DNA of 8,891 nt from Thermoplasmata archaeon (lineage in GTDB: Archaea > Thermoplasmatota > Thermoplasmata > Thermoplasmatales > Thermoplasmataceae): the NCBI GenBank assembly GCA_021845325.1, contig JAKBRR010000052.1:1-8891 (forward strand). Reading direction: 5' to 3'. Below, in pieces: positions 1 through 6,156 of the stretch. The translations under genes were made by a program, and so were the position numbers. The stretch's first letter is position 1. Every line of letters begins with the position of its first letter. Under the pieces are notes generated by a model that worked only from the letters and a program-made list of their open reading frames with translations, was not told where the DNA came from and made no database searches.

Positions 1-96
1 GTTGTGGACAGGGAAGAAGGAGGAATCGAACTGCTTAGAGAGAACGGCCTGAAACTGGAGAGTCTTGTAAAAATATCGGAAGTTCTCAAAAAATAA
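1..96 (+). CDS. pyrE: C-terminal end of orotate phosphoribosyltransferase (partial)
   Basis: Frame 1 is open from the window edge to TAA at 94-96 and encodes the last 31 residues of a protein. The tail contains VVDREEGG, then a Leu-rich helix, an N-G-L turn, and ends SLVKISEVLKK. That order (V-D-R-x-E-G-G, about 10 residues, G-x-x-L-x-S-L-V, then a closing helix) is the usual end of orotate phosphoribosyltransferase, the PRTase that converts orotate and PRPP to orotidine 5'-phosphate in pyrimidine synthesis. The PRPP-binding loop and catalytic lysine lie outside the window, so the call rests on the tail alone. The gene converges on the aIF6 operon. Another PRTase-family member is possible but less likely. 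Confidence 0.6.
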   Translation, partial: VVDREEGGIELLRENGLKLESLVKISEVLKK

Positions 97-513
97 TGGA
101 TCGATATTCTCTTTCCGGTTAATGTTAACAAATTCTTGATCCACAGGGAATCTTATATTATATAACATTGTCTGGAAGCAAAAAAAGGTATCTAAGAATC
201 CAATCATTTGTAGAAGATACTGAAACAGCTCCGTAAACGAAACGCTTATTTGCTGCCCTTGAACTTAATTCTTATTGGCCACTTTCCCCATGAGCTCCGA
301 ATGCAGGAATGCTTCAGCGATAATGCCTTTATTAGTGCATATGAAGTTGTTATTTTATGTCGCGATACCCTTTTCCAATGTTAGGTTCCATACCAGAACT
401 GTCCATGGTATATTCTCAACATAATTAATTGCATAAATTATTTCTTTGAATTCATCTCTTCGTGGACTATTGGAATTTACCTGTTCAAGAGATTTTAAAT
501 TTTTTAAGTTACC
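97..513. other. Gene-free convergent intergenic region
   Basis: This stretch lies between the stop of the pyrE-like gene (plus) and the stop of aIF6 (minus). No intact reading frame of useful length with a start codon and ribosome binding site is visible on either strand. Apart from the transposase-like debris at 265-468 there is an A7 run at 180-186 and an AT-rich segment around 151-170 (TATATTATATAA). I see no tRNA-like cloverleaf. The genes that commonly follow aIF6 in Euryarchaeota (L18Ae/LX, prefoldin alpha) are not here. Confidence 0.6.
265..468 (-). pseudogene. Decayed IS5-type (DUF4096-like) transposase fragment
   Basis: On the minus strand downstream of aIF6 the frame reads SPRRDEFKEIIYAINYV, then I-P-W, an in-frame TAA at 355-357, then F-I-C-T-N-K-G-I-I and A-F-L, with a second TAA at 265-267. 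Transposases with a DUF4096 N-terminal domain have the order R-P-R-R-D, A-I-L-Y-V, G-x-P-W, T-V-Y-x-x-F, then G and L-L at similar spacing, so this looks like that domain with a Tyr codon turned into a stop. There is no start codon, no DDE catalytic region that I can recognise, and no clear terminal inverted repeats. It is therefore only a remnant. The similarity was judged by eye and could be chance. Confidence 0.33.
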
Positions 514-1170
514 TTAAAGGACGTCATCTATTCTTCCCAGTTCTATGGGTGTTGTATTTGATCCAACCAATGCCCCTTTCGAATTTGCAATAATGCACGA
601 TCCAACAAATATACTTCCGTAGTTGGCGGTTCCGATCTTCACAGGCACTTTAAAAAAATCTTTTAGAAACTCAATCTCTTCTTCGGTTGTTTCAGGGTTA
701 ACTATCATTCCCTTGTTTGTCACTATGCTTCCTGAACCGACCGTCTTAATTCCCCCTATTGACTTTCTAACTACTTCGACGCCAAGGGCATCTGAAATGA
801 GTTTTTCACTTTTCTTTGAGAAATCCTCATGGATTATGGCTCCATGATCATTGGTCACTATGTCATTGCCAACAGCATTGATGCTGTCATCTATGCTTGC
901 TATATTTATAGCCTTATCAGGAAGGAGTGCTTTCATATATTCTGGAGATACGTTTCCATTCACCACAATTCCATTTTTATTCATGGTGAGAAGAACTCCT
1001 ATTAAACCAGTATTATCCAGATAACATCTTATGGGATTAACACCAAGAATCTCCTGAAAATCCTTATCAAGTTGAGGGTCAGCATTGGTGGGAATGAAGG
1101 CCAAATCCTCCCAGGATCTGGCATTTATGCCAATAAAAGCGTTGGTCAAAATTGAAATTTTTCTTATCAT
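514..1170 (-). CDS. eif6: Translation initiation factor 6 (aIF6)
   Basis: This is the archaeal homologue of eIF6, which binds the large ribosomal subunit at the L23/L24e/L14 face and stops it joining the small subunit too early. The 218 residues match the usual 215-230. The family's fivefold pseudo-repeat is visible: I-G-I-N near residue 14, G-L-I-G near 55, a V-G-N-D-I-V-T-N-D-H-G-A block near 100, V-G-S-G-S-I-V-T-N-K-G near 146, and the final V-G-S-C-I-I-A-N-S-K-G-A-L-V-G followed by T-T-P-I-E-L. The ATG at 1168-1170 follows the L31e stop by one base. There is no strong Shine-Dalgarno, so translation is probably coupled to L31e. It is the last gene of the operon. The C-terminus ends where the family normally ends, so the TAA at 514-516 is the true stop. 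Confidence 0.97.
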   Translation of the reverse strand: MIRKISILTNAFIGINARSWEDLAFIPTNADPQLDKDFQEILGVNPIRCYLDNTGLIGVLLTMNKNGIVVNGNVSPEYMKALLPDKAINIASIDDSINAVGNDIVTNDHGAIIHEDFSKKSEKLISDALGVEVVRKSIGGIKTVGSGSIVTNKGMIVNPETTEEEIEFLKDFFKVPVKIGTANYGSIFVGSCIIANSKGALVGSNTTPIELGRIDDVL

Positions 1171-1171
1171 T

Positions 1172-1441
1172 TTATGGCAGGATAACTTCTGTTGTTCCTT
1201 CTTGAAGTTTTATTATTTTCACTGTTATGTGGGATGGTATCTTGTATTTACCTTTTTTCCATATTTCTTCATTGACTTTATTATCAATCCAGATGTTAGC
1301 TTTTTCAGATTTTGTAAATCTTGCGACGAAATCTTTTATCACTTCAATGGCAACATCTGCTCTTCTGGTCTTTGAAGCTTTCTTAGCATCTCTTAGTGGT
1401 ATATTCAGGATCAGTTCCGTTGAGTATTGATTTTCTACCAT
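1172..1441 (-). CDS. rpl31e: Large-subunit ribosomal protein L31e
   Basis: L31e sits at the rim of the polypeptide exit tunnel of the archaeal/eukaryotic large subunit. Supporting features are the N-terminal S-T-E-L-I-L-N-I-P-L-R-D-A-K-K strand and turn, the basic K-T-R-R-A-D helix start (A-D-x-A-x-x-x-I-x-x-F-V), and W-I-D-N-K-V-N-E-x-I-W-K-K-G, the family's most recognisable stretch. I chose the ATG at 1439-1441 (89 residues, beginning MVENQ). Family members normally start within a few residues of the first strand, and GGTTGAT upstream resembles a spaced Shine-Dalgarno. A TTG at 1448-1450 would add three residues and start one base after the L39e stop. Gene spacing to L39e and aIF6 is near zero, as expected for one transcript. 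Confidence 0.95.
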   Translation of the reverse strand: MVENQYSTELILNIPLRDAKKASKTRRADVAIEVIKDFVARFTKSEKANIWIDNKVNEEIWKKGKYKIPSHITVKIIKLQEGTTEVILP

Positions 1442-1451
1442 TTCAATCAAC

Positions 1452-1607
1452 CTAAAGTTTTAAAGTTCCCTTTCTCCAGTTTCTTCGTTTGGAGTTCTGA
1501 GTAAATTTTCTGTCTGTTCTCATCATAACCCATCCCGGGACTCTTCTATTTGAATTTATCTTCTTCATTAATCTGATTTTTCTCCCAAACTCTTTATTCC
1601 TGCTCAT
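1452..1607 (-). CDS. rpl39e: Large-subunit ribosomal protein L39e (51 aa)
   Basis: A 51-codon gene that automatic callers may miss. The product begins [17 protein letters not shown], then [14 protein letters not shown], and ends N-W-R-K-G-T-L-K-L. This is the full L39e pattern: the K-x-x-x-N-R-R-x-P-x-W segment, the R-T centre, and the terminal R-R-x-W-R. It is an extended, very basic protein that lines the peptide exit tunnel, and the length is exactly the family norm. The ATG at 1605-1607 overlaps the PDCD5 TGA (1604-1606) as ATGA, and GAGAGGAG a few bases upstream is a good Shine-Dalgarno. It ends with TAG at 1452-1454, just before L31e. This is the classic archaeal L39e-L31e-aIF6 order. 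Confidence 0.96.
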   Translation of the reverse strand: MSRNKEFGRKIRLMKKINSNRRVPGWVMMRTDRKFTQNSKRRNWRKGTLKL

Positions 1608-1951
1608 TTGTTTCTCCTCTCTATTTTTGTTTCTCTTCTTGTTTCGGTCATTTTTGAAAGTATATCCCTTATTTCAGGGTCTGTTATTATTCTATTTATT
1701 CTACCCATGCTGTAAAGCTGTATTAACTGGCTTTCAACATTTTCTGCAAGATCTGGTTTCACCAATCTCACATTGGCAAGTCTTTCCCTTGCCTCAGGAT
1801 CTAATATCTGTCTTAATATCTGTTGCCTTCTGGCTTTTTCTGCTTCCTGAGCCTTTTGCTGTTCCTCGCTCATTTGCCTTTCGGAATTTGAGCGTTGAAT
1901 CTCCTCCATTTTTCTTCGTCTCAGTTGTTCTAGCTCATCATCCCCTTCCAT
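1604..1951 (-). CDS. PDCD5/TFAR19-family DNA-binding protein
   Basis: A 115-residue member of the PDCD5 (TFAR19, archaeal MTH1615-like) family, small helical proteins thought to bind nucleic acid. Their archaeal role is unsettled. Residues 1-45 are a charged, Gln/Glu/Lys/Arg-rich helix ([10 protein letters not shown] onward). Residues 46-105 form the conserved core: [25 protein letters not shown], then V-E-x-x-L-I-Q-L, then [10 protein letters not shown]. The last ten residues are basic and probably disordered. The ATG is at 1949-1951, with AGGTG five bases before it overlapping the S19e stop. It lies between S19e and L39e, a position typical of archaea, which suggests co-expression with the ribosome. 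Confidence 0.93.
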   Translation of the reverse strand: MEGDDELEQLRRRKMEEIQRSNSERQMSEEQQKAQEAEKARRQQILRQILDPEARERLANVRLVKPDLAENVESQLIQLYSMGRINRIITDPEIRDILSKMTETRRETKIERRNK

Positions 1952-1960
1952 GGGACACCT

Positions 1961-2413
1961 CTAAAGATATTTCTTAAGATCTGGATTTTTTTCTACCATC
2001 TGTTTCATTACTTTGGTTGAAGTCTTTTCTATGAGGGACATTCCTTTAGGTGACAGCGTTCTACCTTTTGAATCCTTTTTCACATACCCCATTGATTCAA
2101 GGGTGTTAAGCATATGTCTCACTATAAACCTGCTTCCAGATGCAGGATGATATCTCTTCGATCCCCTGTCAACACTGCCGCCATATTCCTGTCCTAATTT
2201 TTCTATCCCTACCGGCCCCATAAGTGAGACCTTCCTCAACGTGGAAGCAAGTCTTCTGTAATACCAGTCTGGCTGTTCCCAGGGCTTCTCTCTGTGAATT
2301 CCTGCTTTGAGAAATTCTACCCATTCAGGAACTTTTATCTCCTTCATTTCTTTGAATTCCTCTGTTAACCCTTCCACAAGGGCACTCGGAGGTATTTTTT
2401 TAGCATCTACCAT
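1961..2413 (-). CDS. rps19e: Small-subunit ribosomal protein S19e
   Basis: S19e is a winged-helix protein of the archaeal/eukaryotic small-subunit head, needed for maturation of the 3' region of small-subunit rRNA in eukaryotes. The family signatures are present. K-P-W-E-Q-P-D-W-Y-Y-R-R-L-A-S-T-L-R-K lies around residues 43-62. G-P-V-G-I-E-K-L-G-Q-E-Y-G-G is followed by G-S-K-R-Y-H-P-A-S-G-S, near 66-93. L-x-x-L-E-S-M-G-Y-V is in the recognition wing, and L-S-P-K-G is near the end. The length of 150 matches the family. The ATG is at 2411-2413, with GTGAT about five bases upstream as ribosome binding site. It is the first gene of the operon and has its own AT-rich leader and TATA box upstream. 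Confidence 0.97.
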   Translation of the reverse strand: MVDAKKIPPSALVEGLTEEFKEMKEIKVPEWVEFLKAGIHREKPWEQPDWYYRRLASTLRKVSLMGPVGIEKLGQEYGGSVDRGSKRYHPASGSRFIVRHMLNTLESMGYVKKDSKGRTLSPKGMSLIEKTSTKVMKQMVEKNPDLKKYL

Positions 2414-2506
2414 TAAACATCACGTAGCTAGAGGGGATATGTGGAGTGTTAATAACATTTTCGAGTTTTAACATTCTGCTTATGTCAACAAAATATATGC
2501 TGTTGG

Positions 2507-2514
2507 TATTTAAG
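2507..2514 (-). promoter_or_regulatory. TATA box for the S19e-aIF6 operon
   Basis: On the minus strand, CTTAAATA sits behind a short purine/C stretch (ACTCC) that could act as a BRE. A second TATA-like element, CATATATTT, lies at 2491-2499. Transcription from either would give a leader of roughly 50-70 bases before the S19e ATG, consistent with the Shine-Dalgarno found there. No other promoter-like sequence with room for a leader occurs inside the operon, where genes are nearly contiguous. Confidence 0.45.
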
Positions 2515-2527
2515 GAGTGGTTTTAGG

Positions 2528-2557
2528 AAAAATTATTTAGGTAAGGATTCGCAAAAA
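2528..2557 (-). terminator. T-tract terminator behind the ABC permease
   Basis: On the minus strand downstream of the permease stop there are two T5 tracts (complement of 2553-2557 and 2528-2532) within 65 bases. Archaeal RNA polymerase commonly stops at oligo-T without a hairpin. The tracts lie just before the S19e promoter, where termination would be expected. No stem-loop is evident. Confidence 0.3.
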
Positions 2558-2587
2558 GTTTGTAGTACCATAAGCAAGAGTGAAACT

Positions 2588-4201
2588 CTACCTCTCATAG
2601 CGAGATGTAAGAAGATATAAGGCGATTATATTAAAAATAAAAATTAGCATCAGGAATTCAAATGAATTGGCGAATATGGATGATGCGAGAAAGGTGTATA
2701 TCAAAATAACCATGATTGGAAAAATTCCCGCCGATATGGCTGTCACAGCAAAAAGGAAAATTATGCCCAGACTACCATTAAATGAATAAAAGTTTACCGT
2801 CATGGCATCCTTGGGAATCTTCTTCATGAGCCATCTCAAAGAAATGATGCTTGCAAAAATATATCCTACTGCGAGGTCGATTTCTATGAGTATATCCAGG
2901 GTTATCCTCAATATTCCTATTCCAACAAGAATAAATATTATGGGTATTGAAAATAGGCTGAAAATGATCAGACCAGTAGTAAGTTTTGATTTTATTATAT
3001 CCCAATTTGTAACTGGAAGTATTCTTAAGTTTTCGAGGCCATCCCCCTCAGAAATAATGAGCTGCATAGAATAGAAAGACGCTGAAATTATTAGAAGTGA
3101 CAGCAATCCCAGATAGGCACTTGAGGCGTTCAAGGTTCCTATGGACCCGGTTGCGTAGATACTAAAAACTGTAGGAAGTGTAAAAAACAAGGGAAGCAGC
3201 ATGAGCGTCAGGTTCTGCATCTTTCGCGTAACAATCTTGATATCTTTCTCCACAAGAGCAGTTCTTTTAGATTTTGTTCTAAAGGTTTTATTGGTGCTTT
3301 CAAAGGTACTCTTGGTAACGTTTACCTTTTCCATCATCAGTTTGGTTATAGAATTCGAGGAATATACGAATAAGAAAAAGGCTAATAAAACGTATATTCC
3401 AGTGGAAATTGATGAATACAATATTGTTTGAAACGTGGGATTGGTATTAAAAACGATATATCTCAGTCCCAGAAGGGGAATAAAATATTTCACTGTACCA
3501 TAGAGGTTCGGGGAAATGTATGTAACAAACTGTGGAAAATAAAGACTTAGATCAAAAATTGAAAAAACTGCAATAAAAGCCAGCAACTTCAAAGCGTTCG
3601 TCAAACCGCTTCTTACCTTCCTTCCACTTGTAGATTTCCTGGAATTGAGAAACACATATATTAGTGATGATATGGAAAAGCCAGTAAAAATTAGAATTCC
3701 TCCCCACAGGAATCCAAATAATATGCTCAGGAAATTATGGAAGAAAAATACTGAAATAATAAGTGGCGGGAATATTATAAAAAATGTTGCCGAACCGGTG
3801 AACATAAACCATGAAATAGAGATCATGAAAGGGCTAATCTCCACTGGCATAATGGTAAGGGGTTCGATGAGTCTTTCAGAGTTAAGGGAACTTAAGAAGA
3901 AAAAGCTGCTGGAAGCACTTACTACCAGGGCATACAGGAAAATAACAAATCCAATCTGCCCCTCTGTGAATGATTTAAATCCGGTTGCACCATCAATCAA
4001 ATACTCAGCCGATATGAGCAGAGAAAAAAGTGTAAAGAAGAAGCAGATGCCATAATATGATCGAAGAACAAACTTCTCCACATATTCTCCCGGATTCTTT
4101 GATTTCTGAACATTTCTCAGAAAAGTCTGATTTGATTTAAGAGCCTGATACCTCTGCTCAATCATTAATCTTTTACTGAGAAAAAAATCAAGCTTTTTCA
4201 A
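2588..4201 (-). CDS. ABC exporter membrane protein with two fused permease modules
   Basis: A 537-residue integral membrane protein, partner of the ATPase encoded just upstream. I count about 12 hydrophobic segments in two blocks: around 48-280 and 332-533, separated by a polar, Lys/Thr-rich loop (about 283-330). Each block holds a cytoplasmic motif after its second helix: S-E-R-L-I-E-P-L-T-I-M-P-V-E (108-121) and G-D-G-L-E-N-L-R-I-L-P-V-T (386-398). This E-x-L-x-x-L-P-V motif is typical of ABC-2-like export permeases, which suggests duplication and fusion. The start is a TTG at 4199-4201 that overlaps the ATPase TGA, with AGAGG upstream. The first ATG (4163-4165) would give 525 residues. The substrate cannot be told. 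No transfer or damage is visible. Confidence 0.82.
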   Translation of the reverse strand: MKKLDFFLSKRLMIEQRYQALKSNQTFLRNVQKSKNPGEYVEKFVLRSYYGICFFFTLFSLLISAEYLIDGATGFKSFTEGQIGFVIFLYALVVSASSSFFFLSSLNSERLIEPLTIMPVEISPFMISISWFMFTGSATFFIIFPPLIISVFFFHNFLSILFGFLWGGILIFTGFSISSLIYVFLNSRKSTSGRKVRSGLTNALKLLAFIAVFSIFDLSLYFPQFVTYISPNLYGTVKYFIPLLGLRYIVFNTNPTFQTILYSSISTGIYVLLAFFLFVYSSNSITKLMMEKVNVTKSTFESTNKTFRTKSKRTALVEKDIKIVTRKMQNLTLMLLPLFFTLPTVFSIYATGSIGTLNASSAYLGLLSLLIISASFYSMQLIISEGDGLENLRILPVTNWDIIKSKLTTGLIIFSLFSIPIIFILVGIGILRITLDILIEIDLAVGYIFASIISLRWLMKKIPKDAMTVNFYSFNGSLGIIFLFAVTAISAGIFPIMVILIYTFLASSIFANSFEFLMLIFIFNIIALYLLTSRYER

Positions 4202-4971
4202 CTTTTCATAGCCTCTTTAAGGTTTTCCACAATTTCGCTTATCTGGTTTTGACCAGTGACCCCAAGGAAAATATCCTCAAGATTCTGTTCTTTTGAGCCG
4301 CTTTTCAGGTCTTCCAATGTACCTTCAGTAATTATTTTTCCTTTGTATAATATCGCAAGCCTATCGCATAAATCCTCGGCCACTTCCATTATATGTGTTG
4401 AGAAAATTACACACCTGCCCCTGGAAGCAAAGTCTTTCAGGAGGGTCTTCAAAATCTTTGAGCTTTTTGGATCAAGGCCATTCATTGCCTCATCAAGAAC
4501 CAGCACTTCAGGATCGTGGAGCATGGCCCCAATTACTGCAACTTTTTGCTTAGTACCAAAGGAAAGGGAACCTATAGGTTCATCAAGGTTATCTTTCAGA
4601 CCAAAGGCATTGCAGAAATTCTCGGCCCTTTCCTTAAATTTGTTCTCATTGATACCTCTCACAGACGCTACAAAATTTAGAAATTCTCTTGGAGTTAGAG
4701 ATTCATAAAGTGTAGGTGTCTCAGGTACATACCCCACAATTTTTTTAACAATATCTCTGTCCTTATTTGTGTTAAGTTCATTTATGAACACATTACCGGA
4801 AGTCGACTCAAGAACTCCTGCAATAATTTTGAGAAATGTTGTTTTGCCCGATCCGTTCGGTCCCAGAATACCAAAAACCTGTCCACTGTTTATTTGGAGA
4901 TTTATGTTGTCCAGGGCTCTTGAGTTTCCAAATTCTTTTGTTAAATTATTTGCTTTAATTGAAAATGACAA
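4198..4971 (-). CDS. ABC transporter ATP-binding protein (ABC-2 exporter type)
   Basis: A 257-residue nucleotide-binding subunit that would power the adjacent permease. Walker A is G-P-N-G-S-G-K-T-T (37-45). The Q-loop region reads G-Y-V-P-E-T (80-85) with Glu where Gln is usual. The signature is L-S-F-G-T-K-Q (136-142) rather than LSGGQ. Walker B is V-L-V-L-D-E (156-161) with its catalytic Glu, the D-loop is G-L-D-P, and the switch His is in S-T-H (193). All catalytic residues are present, so it should be active. A PxE Q-loop and an altered signature are common in the drug/ABC-2 exporter subgroup. The start is TTG at 4969-4971 since no ATG is available in frame. There is no Shine-Dalgarno, but TTTATTAT lies about 25 bases upstream, fitting a leaderless message. 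The stop overlaps the permease start. Confidence 0.92.
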   Translation of the reverse strand: MSFSIKANNLTKEFGNSRALDNINLQINSGQVFGILGPNGSGKTTFLKIIAGVLESTSGNVFINELNTNKDRDIVKKIVGYVPETPTLYESLTPREFLNFVASVRGINENKFKERAENFCNAFGLKDNLDEPIGSLSFGTKQKVAVIGAMLHDPEVLVLDEAMNGLDPKSSKILKTLLKDFASRGRCVIFSTHIMEVAEDLCDRLAILYKGKIITEGTLEDLKSGSKEQNLEDIFLGVTGQNQISEIVENLKEAMKS

Positions 4972-4991
4972 TTTATAAAAGATACAATCTG

Positions 4992-4999
4992 ATAATAAA
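4992..4999 (-). promoter_or_regulatory. Possible TATA box for the ABC operon
   Basis: On the minus strand ATAATAAA reads TTTATTAT, centred about 25 bases before the ATPase TTG, the spacing expected for a leaderless archaeal transcript. A second perfect TATA-like palindrome, TTTATAAA (4972-4979), touches the start codon. It is too close to drive that start by itself. Either could be chance in AT-rich DNA. Confidence 0.35.
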
Positions 5000-5005
5000 A
5001 CCTTT

Positions 5006-5019
5006 CTTGAAATTTCAAG
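5006..5019. repeat. 14-bp perfect palindrome CTTGAAATTTCAAG
   Basis: The sequence equals its own reverse complement over 14 bases. It covers the TGA of the VIT fusion gene (5015-5017) and lies just upstream of the candidate TATA box of the ABC ATPase. That position suits an operator or activator site for the ABC operon. As RNA it could also form a short hairpin behind the VIT gene, followed by a T4 tract on the minus strand. Function is inferred from position only. Confidence 0.4.
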
Positions 5020-6001
5020 GGATATATATATTCATATACTGGTGGAACGCAAACCCAACGAAATATGTGATAAAAGCAGCGGCCAATGATAACATGGCAG
5101 CCCTTCCTGCAGCTTTTGAAATATTTGTATTAAGTGATAGGGCTATGATGGAATTGGATATGGCTTGTGCTATGGCAACAAGTATAACGGATATTATAAG
5201 AGCCATAAAATTCGTGAAAAAAAGAAATGGGATAATTGGAATTACTGCACCCATTATATAGGATATTCCAACAACAGAAGCAGCCTTTCTGGATTTAGCT
5301 TTCTCTTTGTTTATGTCATCAGTTCTTCTGGAACCTTTTTTAATTATCTGTTCTTTTTTGAAAAGCGAGATCCTGTATTCGGACTCTGAAACTCTTGCCA
5401 GATACGCACCCAGGGACATACTGATTGTTCCTCCTATGGCAACCACCAGACCGGAGAGAGCAACCAGAATGTGATTGCCAATGATCTCTGACAGTCCTGC
5501 GATTGCTGCAAGTATTTCTACGAGACCATCACTCATACCGTAAATTATGCCCCTGCTATCTTCCAGCTGTTCGTCCTTGTCAGGGCTGAACGATTGAAAT
5601 ATTTCTTCATGATTTATCTCTTCATTTATTATATTTGAAATGTCATTTTTTTCCGGGCCTTCCGCATCTTTGCTTTCAATATAATTCCTATATTTGTATA
5701 TGCTTTCTATCTCTCCTTTTTCAAGTATATTTATGGTAAGGTTTCTTCCAATTATCCGACTTAGGAAAATTAGTAATCGGATCTTTCCACTCTTCACCTT
5801 AACTGAGTCAAGTGAAATTCCTTTTTTATTAGCCATCTTCTTCCAGAATTGGGCGTGTTCATTCTCAATATTTGATAATTTAACCAGATTGTCTTTAATG
5901 TTTTTTTCTCTGGTTATCAAAGCCAGTTTTCTATAAAATTCCCGGTCAGTAATTTCATCCTGATAAAAACCGGAAATTTCCTGATGCTTATTTGGCTTCA
6001 T
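5015..6001 (-). CDS. Ferritin-like domain fused to VIT1/CCC1 iron/manganese transporter
   Basis: A 328-residue two-domain membrane protein. Residues 8-137 form a rubrerythrin/ferritin-like four-helix bundle with candidate di-metal ligands E21, E46-x-x-H49, E97/E99 and E128-x-x-H131. Residues 150-325 form a VIT1/CCC1 domain with five membrane segments, including G-x-S-D-G-L-V-E (155-162) with the conserved metal-path Asp158, and G-T-I-S-M-S-L-G-A-Y-L (191-201). A charged loop follows (about 202-240) that corresponds to the metal-binding domain of plant VIT1. VIT1 proteins export Fe2+ or Mn2+ in exchange for protons. The fused ferritin domain (as in bacterial MbfA) senses or delivers iron. I chose the ATG at 5999-6001, which sits 25 bases after TTTTAAAA. 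A TTG at 6005-6007 would add two residues. It lies 43 bases upstream of the ABC genes. Confidence 0.9.
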   Translation of the reverse strand: MKPNKHQEISGFYQDEITDREFYRKLALITREKNIKDNLVKLSNIENEHAQFWKKMANKKGISLDSVKVKSGKIRLLIFLSRIIGRNLTINILEKGEIESIYKYRNYIESKDAEGPEKNDISNIINEEINHEEIFQSFSPDKDEQLEDSRGIIYGMSDGLVEILAAIAGLSEIIGNHILVALSGLVVAIGGTISMSLGAYLARVSESEYRISLFKKEQIIKKGSRRTDDINKEKAKSRKAASVVGISYIMGAVIPIIPFLFFTNFMALIISVILVAIAQAISNSIIALSLNTNISKAAGRAAMLSLAAAFITYFVGFAFHQYMNIYIP

Positions 6002-6022
6002 CTTCAACTTAAATAGGATTCC

Positions 6023-6030
6023 TTTTAAAA
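6023..6030 (-). promoter_or_regulatory. TATA box for the ferritin-VIT gene (leaderless)
   Basis: TTTTAAAA is centred about 25 bases before the ATG at 6001 on the minus strand, the distance at which an archaeal promoter would start transcription at the first base of the start codon. No Shine-Dalgarno precedes the ATG, in agreement with a leaderless message. AGGAATCC and ATTTAA follow between box and start. Confidence 0.45.
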
Positions 6031-6148
6031 TACTTTACAATTTTAATTTCAAATTTTTTGTTTCATTATGGGAATTATCTGTATAGATTATAGTGAAAAT
6101 TACATCATACGAGATTCGTAATTATAGTTCGATTAACATTCGCAAATC

Positions 6149-6156
6149 TATATATT
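6149..6156 (+). promoter_or_regulatory. TATA box for the aminotransferase gene
   Basis: TATATATT begins 38 bases before the ATG at 6187. Initiation about 25 bases downstream would leave a leader of around ten bases, containing AAGGG (6176-6180) as a weak Shine-Dalgarno. TTTAAAAA at 6170-6177 is a closer alternative box but leaves no proper spacing. Confidence 0.4.

Noticed and set aside
358..513. Read-through extension of aIF6 by 52 codons
   Set aside because: The aIF6 C-terminus ends at the normal family position, and the added residues look like unrelated transposase debris. A functional extension is unlikely.
97..513. Possible tRNA, riboswitch or CRISPR in the gene-free stretch
   Set aside because: No cloverleaf, no conserved aptamer-like core and no repeated spacer-sized units could be found by eye.
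1627..1977. Plus-strand open frame of 116 codons, Phe/Leu rich
   Set aside because: It is the mirror of the PDCD5 gene, whose family match is clear. It has no ribosome binding site, and its composition is that of an antisense translation.
3645..4055. Plus-strand open frame of 136 codons
   Set aside because: It lies antisense to the ABC permease, has no recognisable motif, and arises from the Ile/Phe-rich codons of the real gene.
4256..4708. Plus-strand open frame of 150 codons
   Set aside because: It is antisense to the ABC ATPase, whose Walker and signature motifs fix the true frame.
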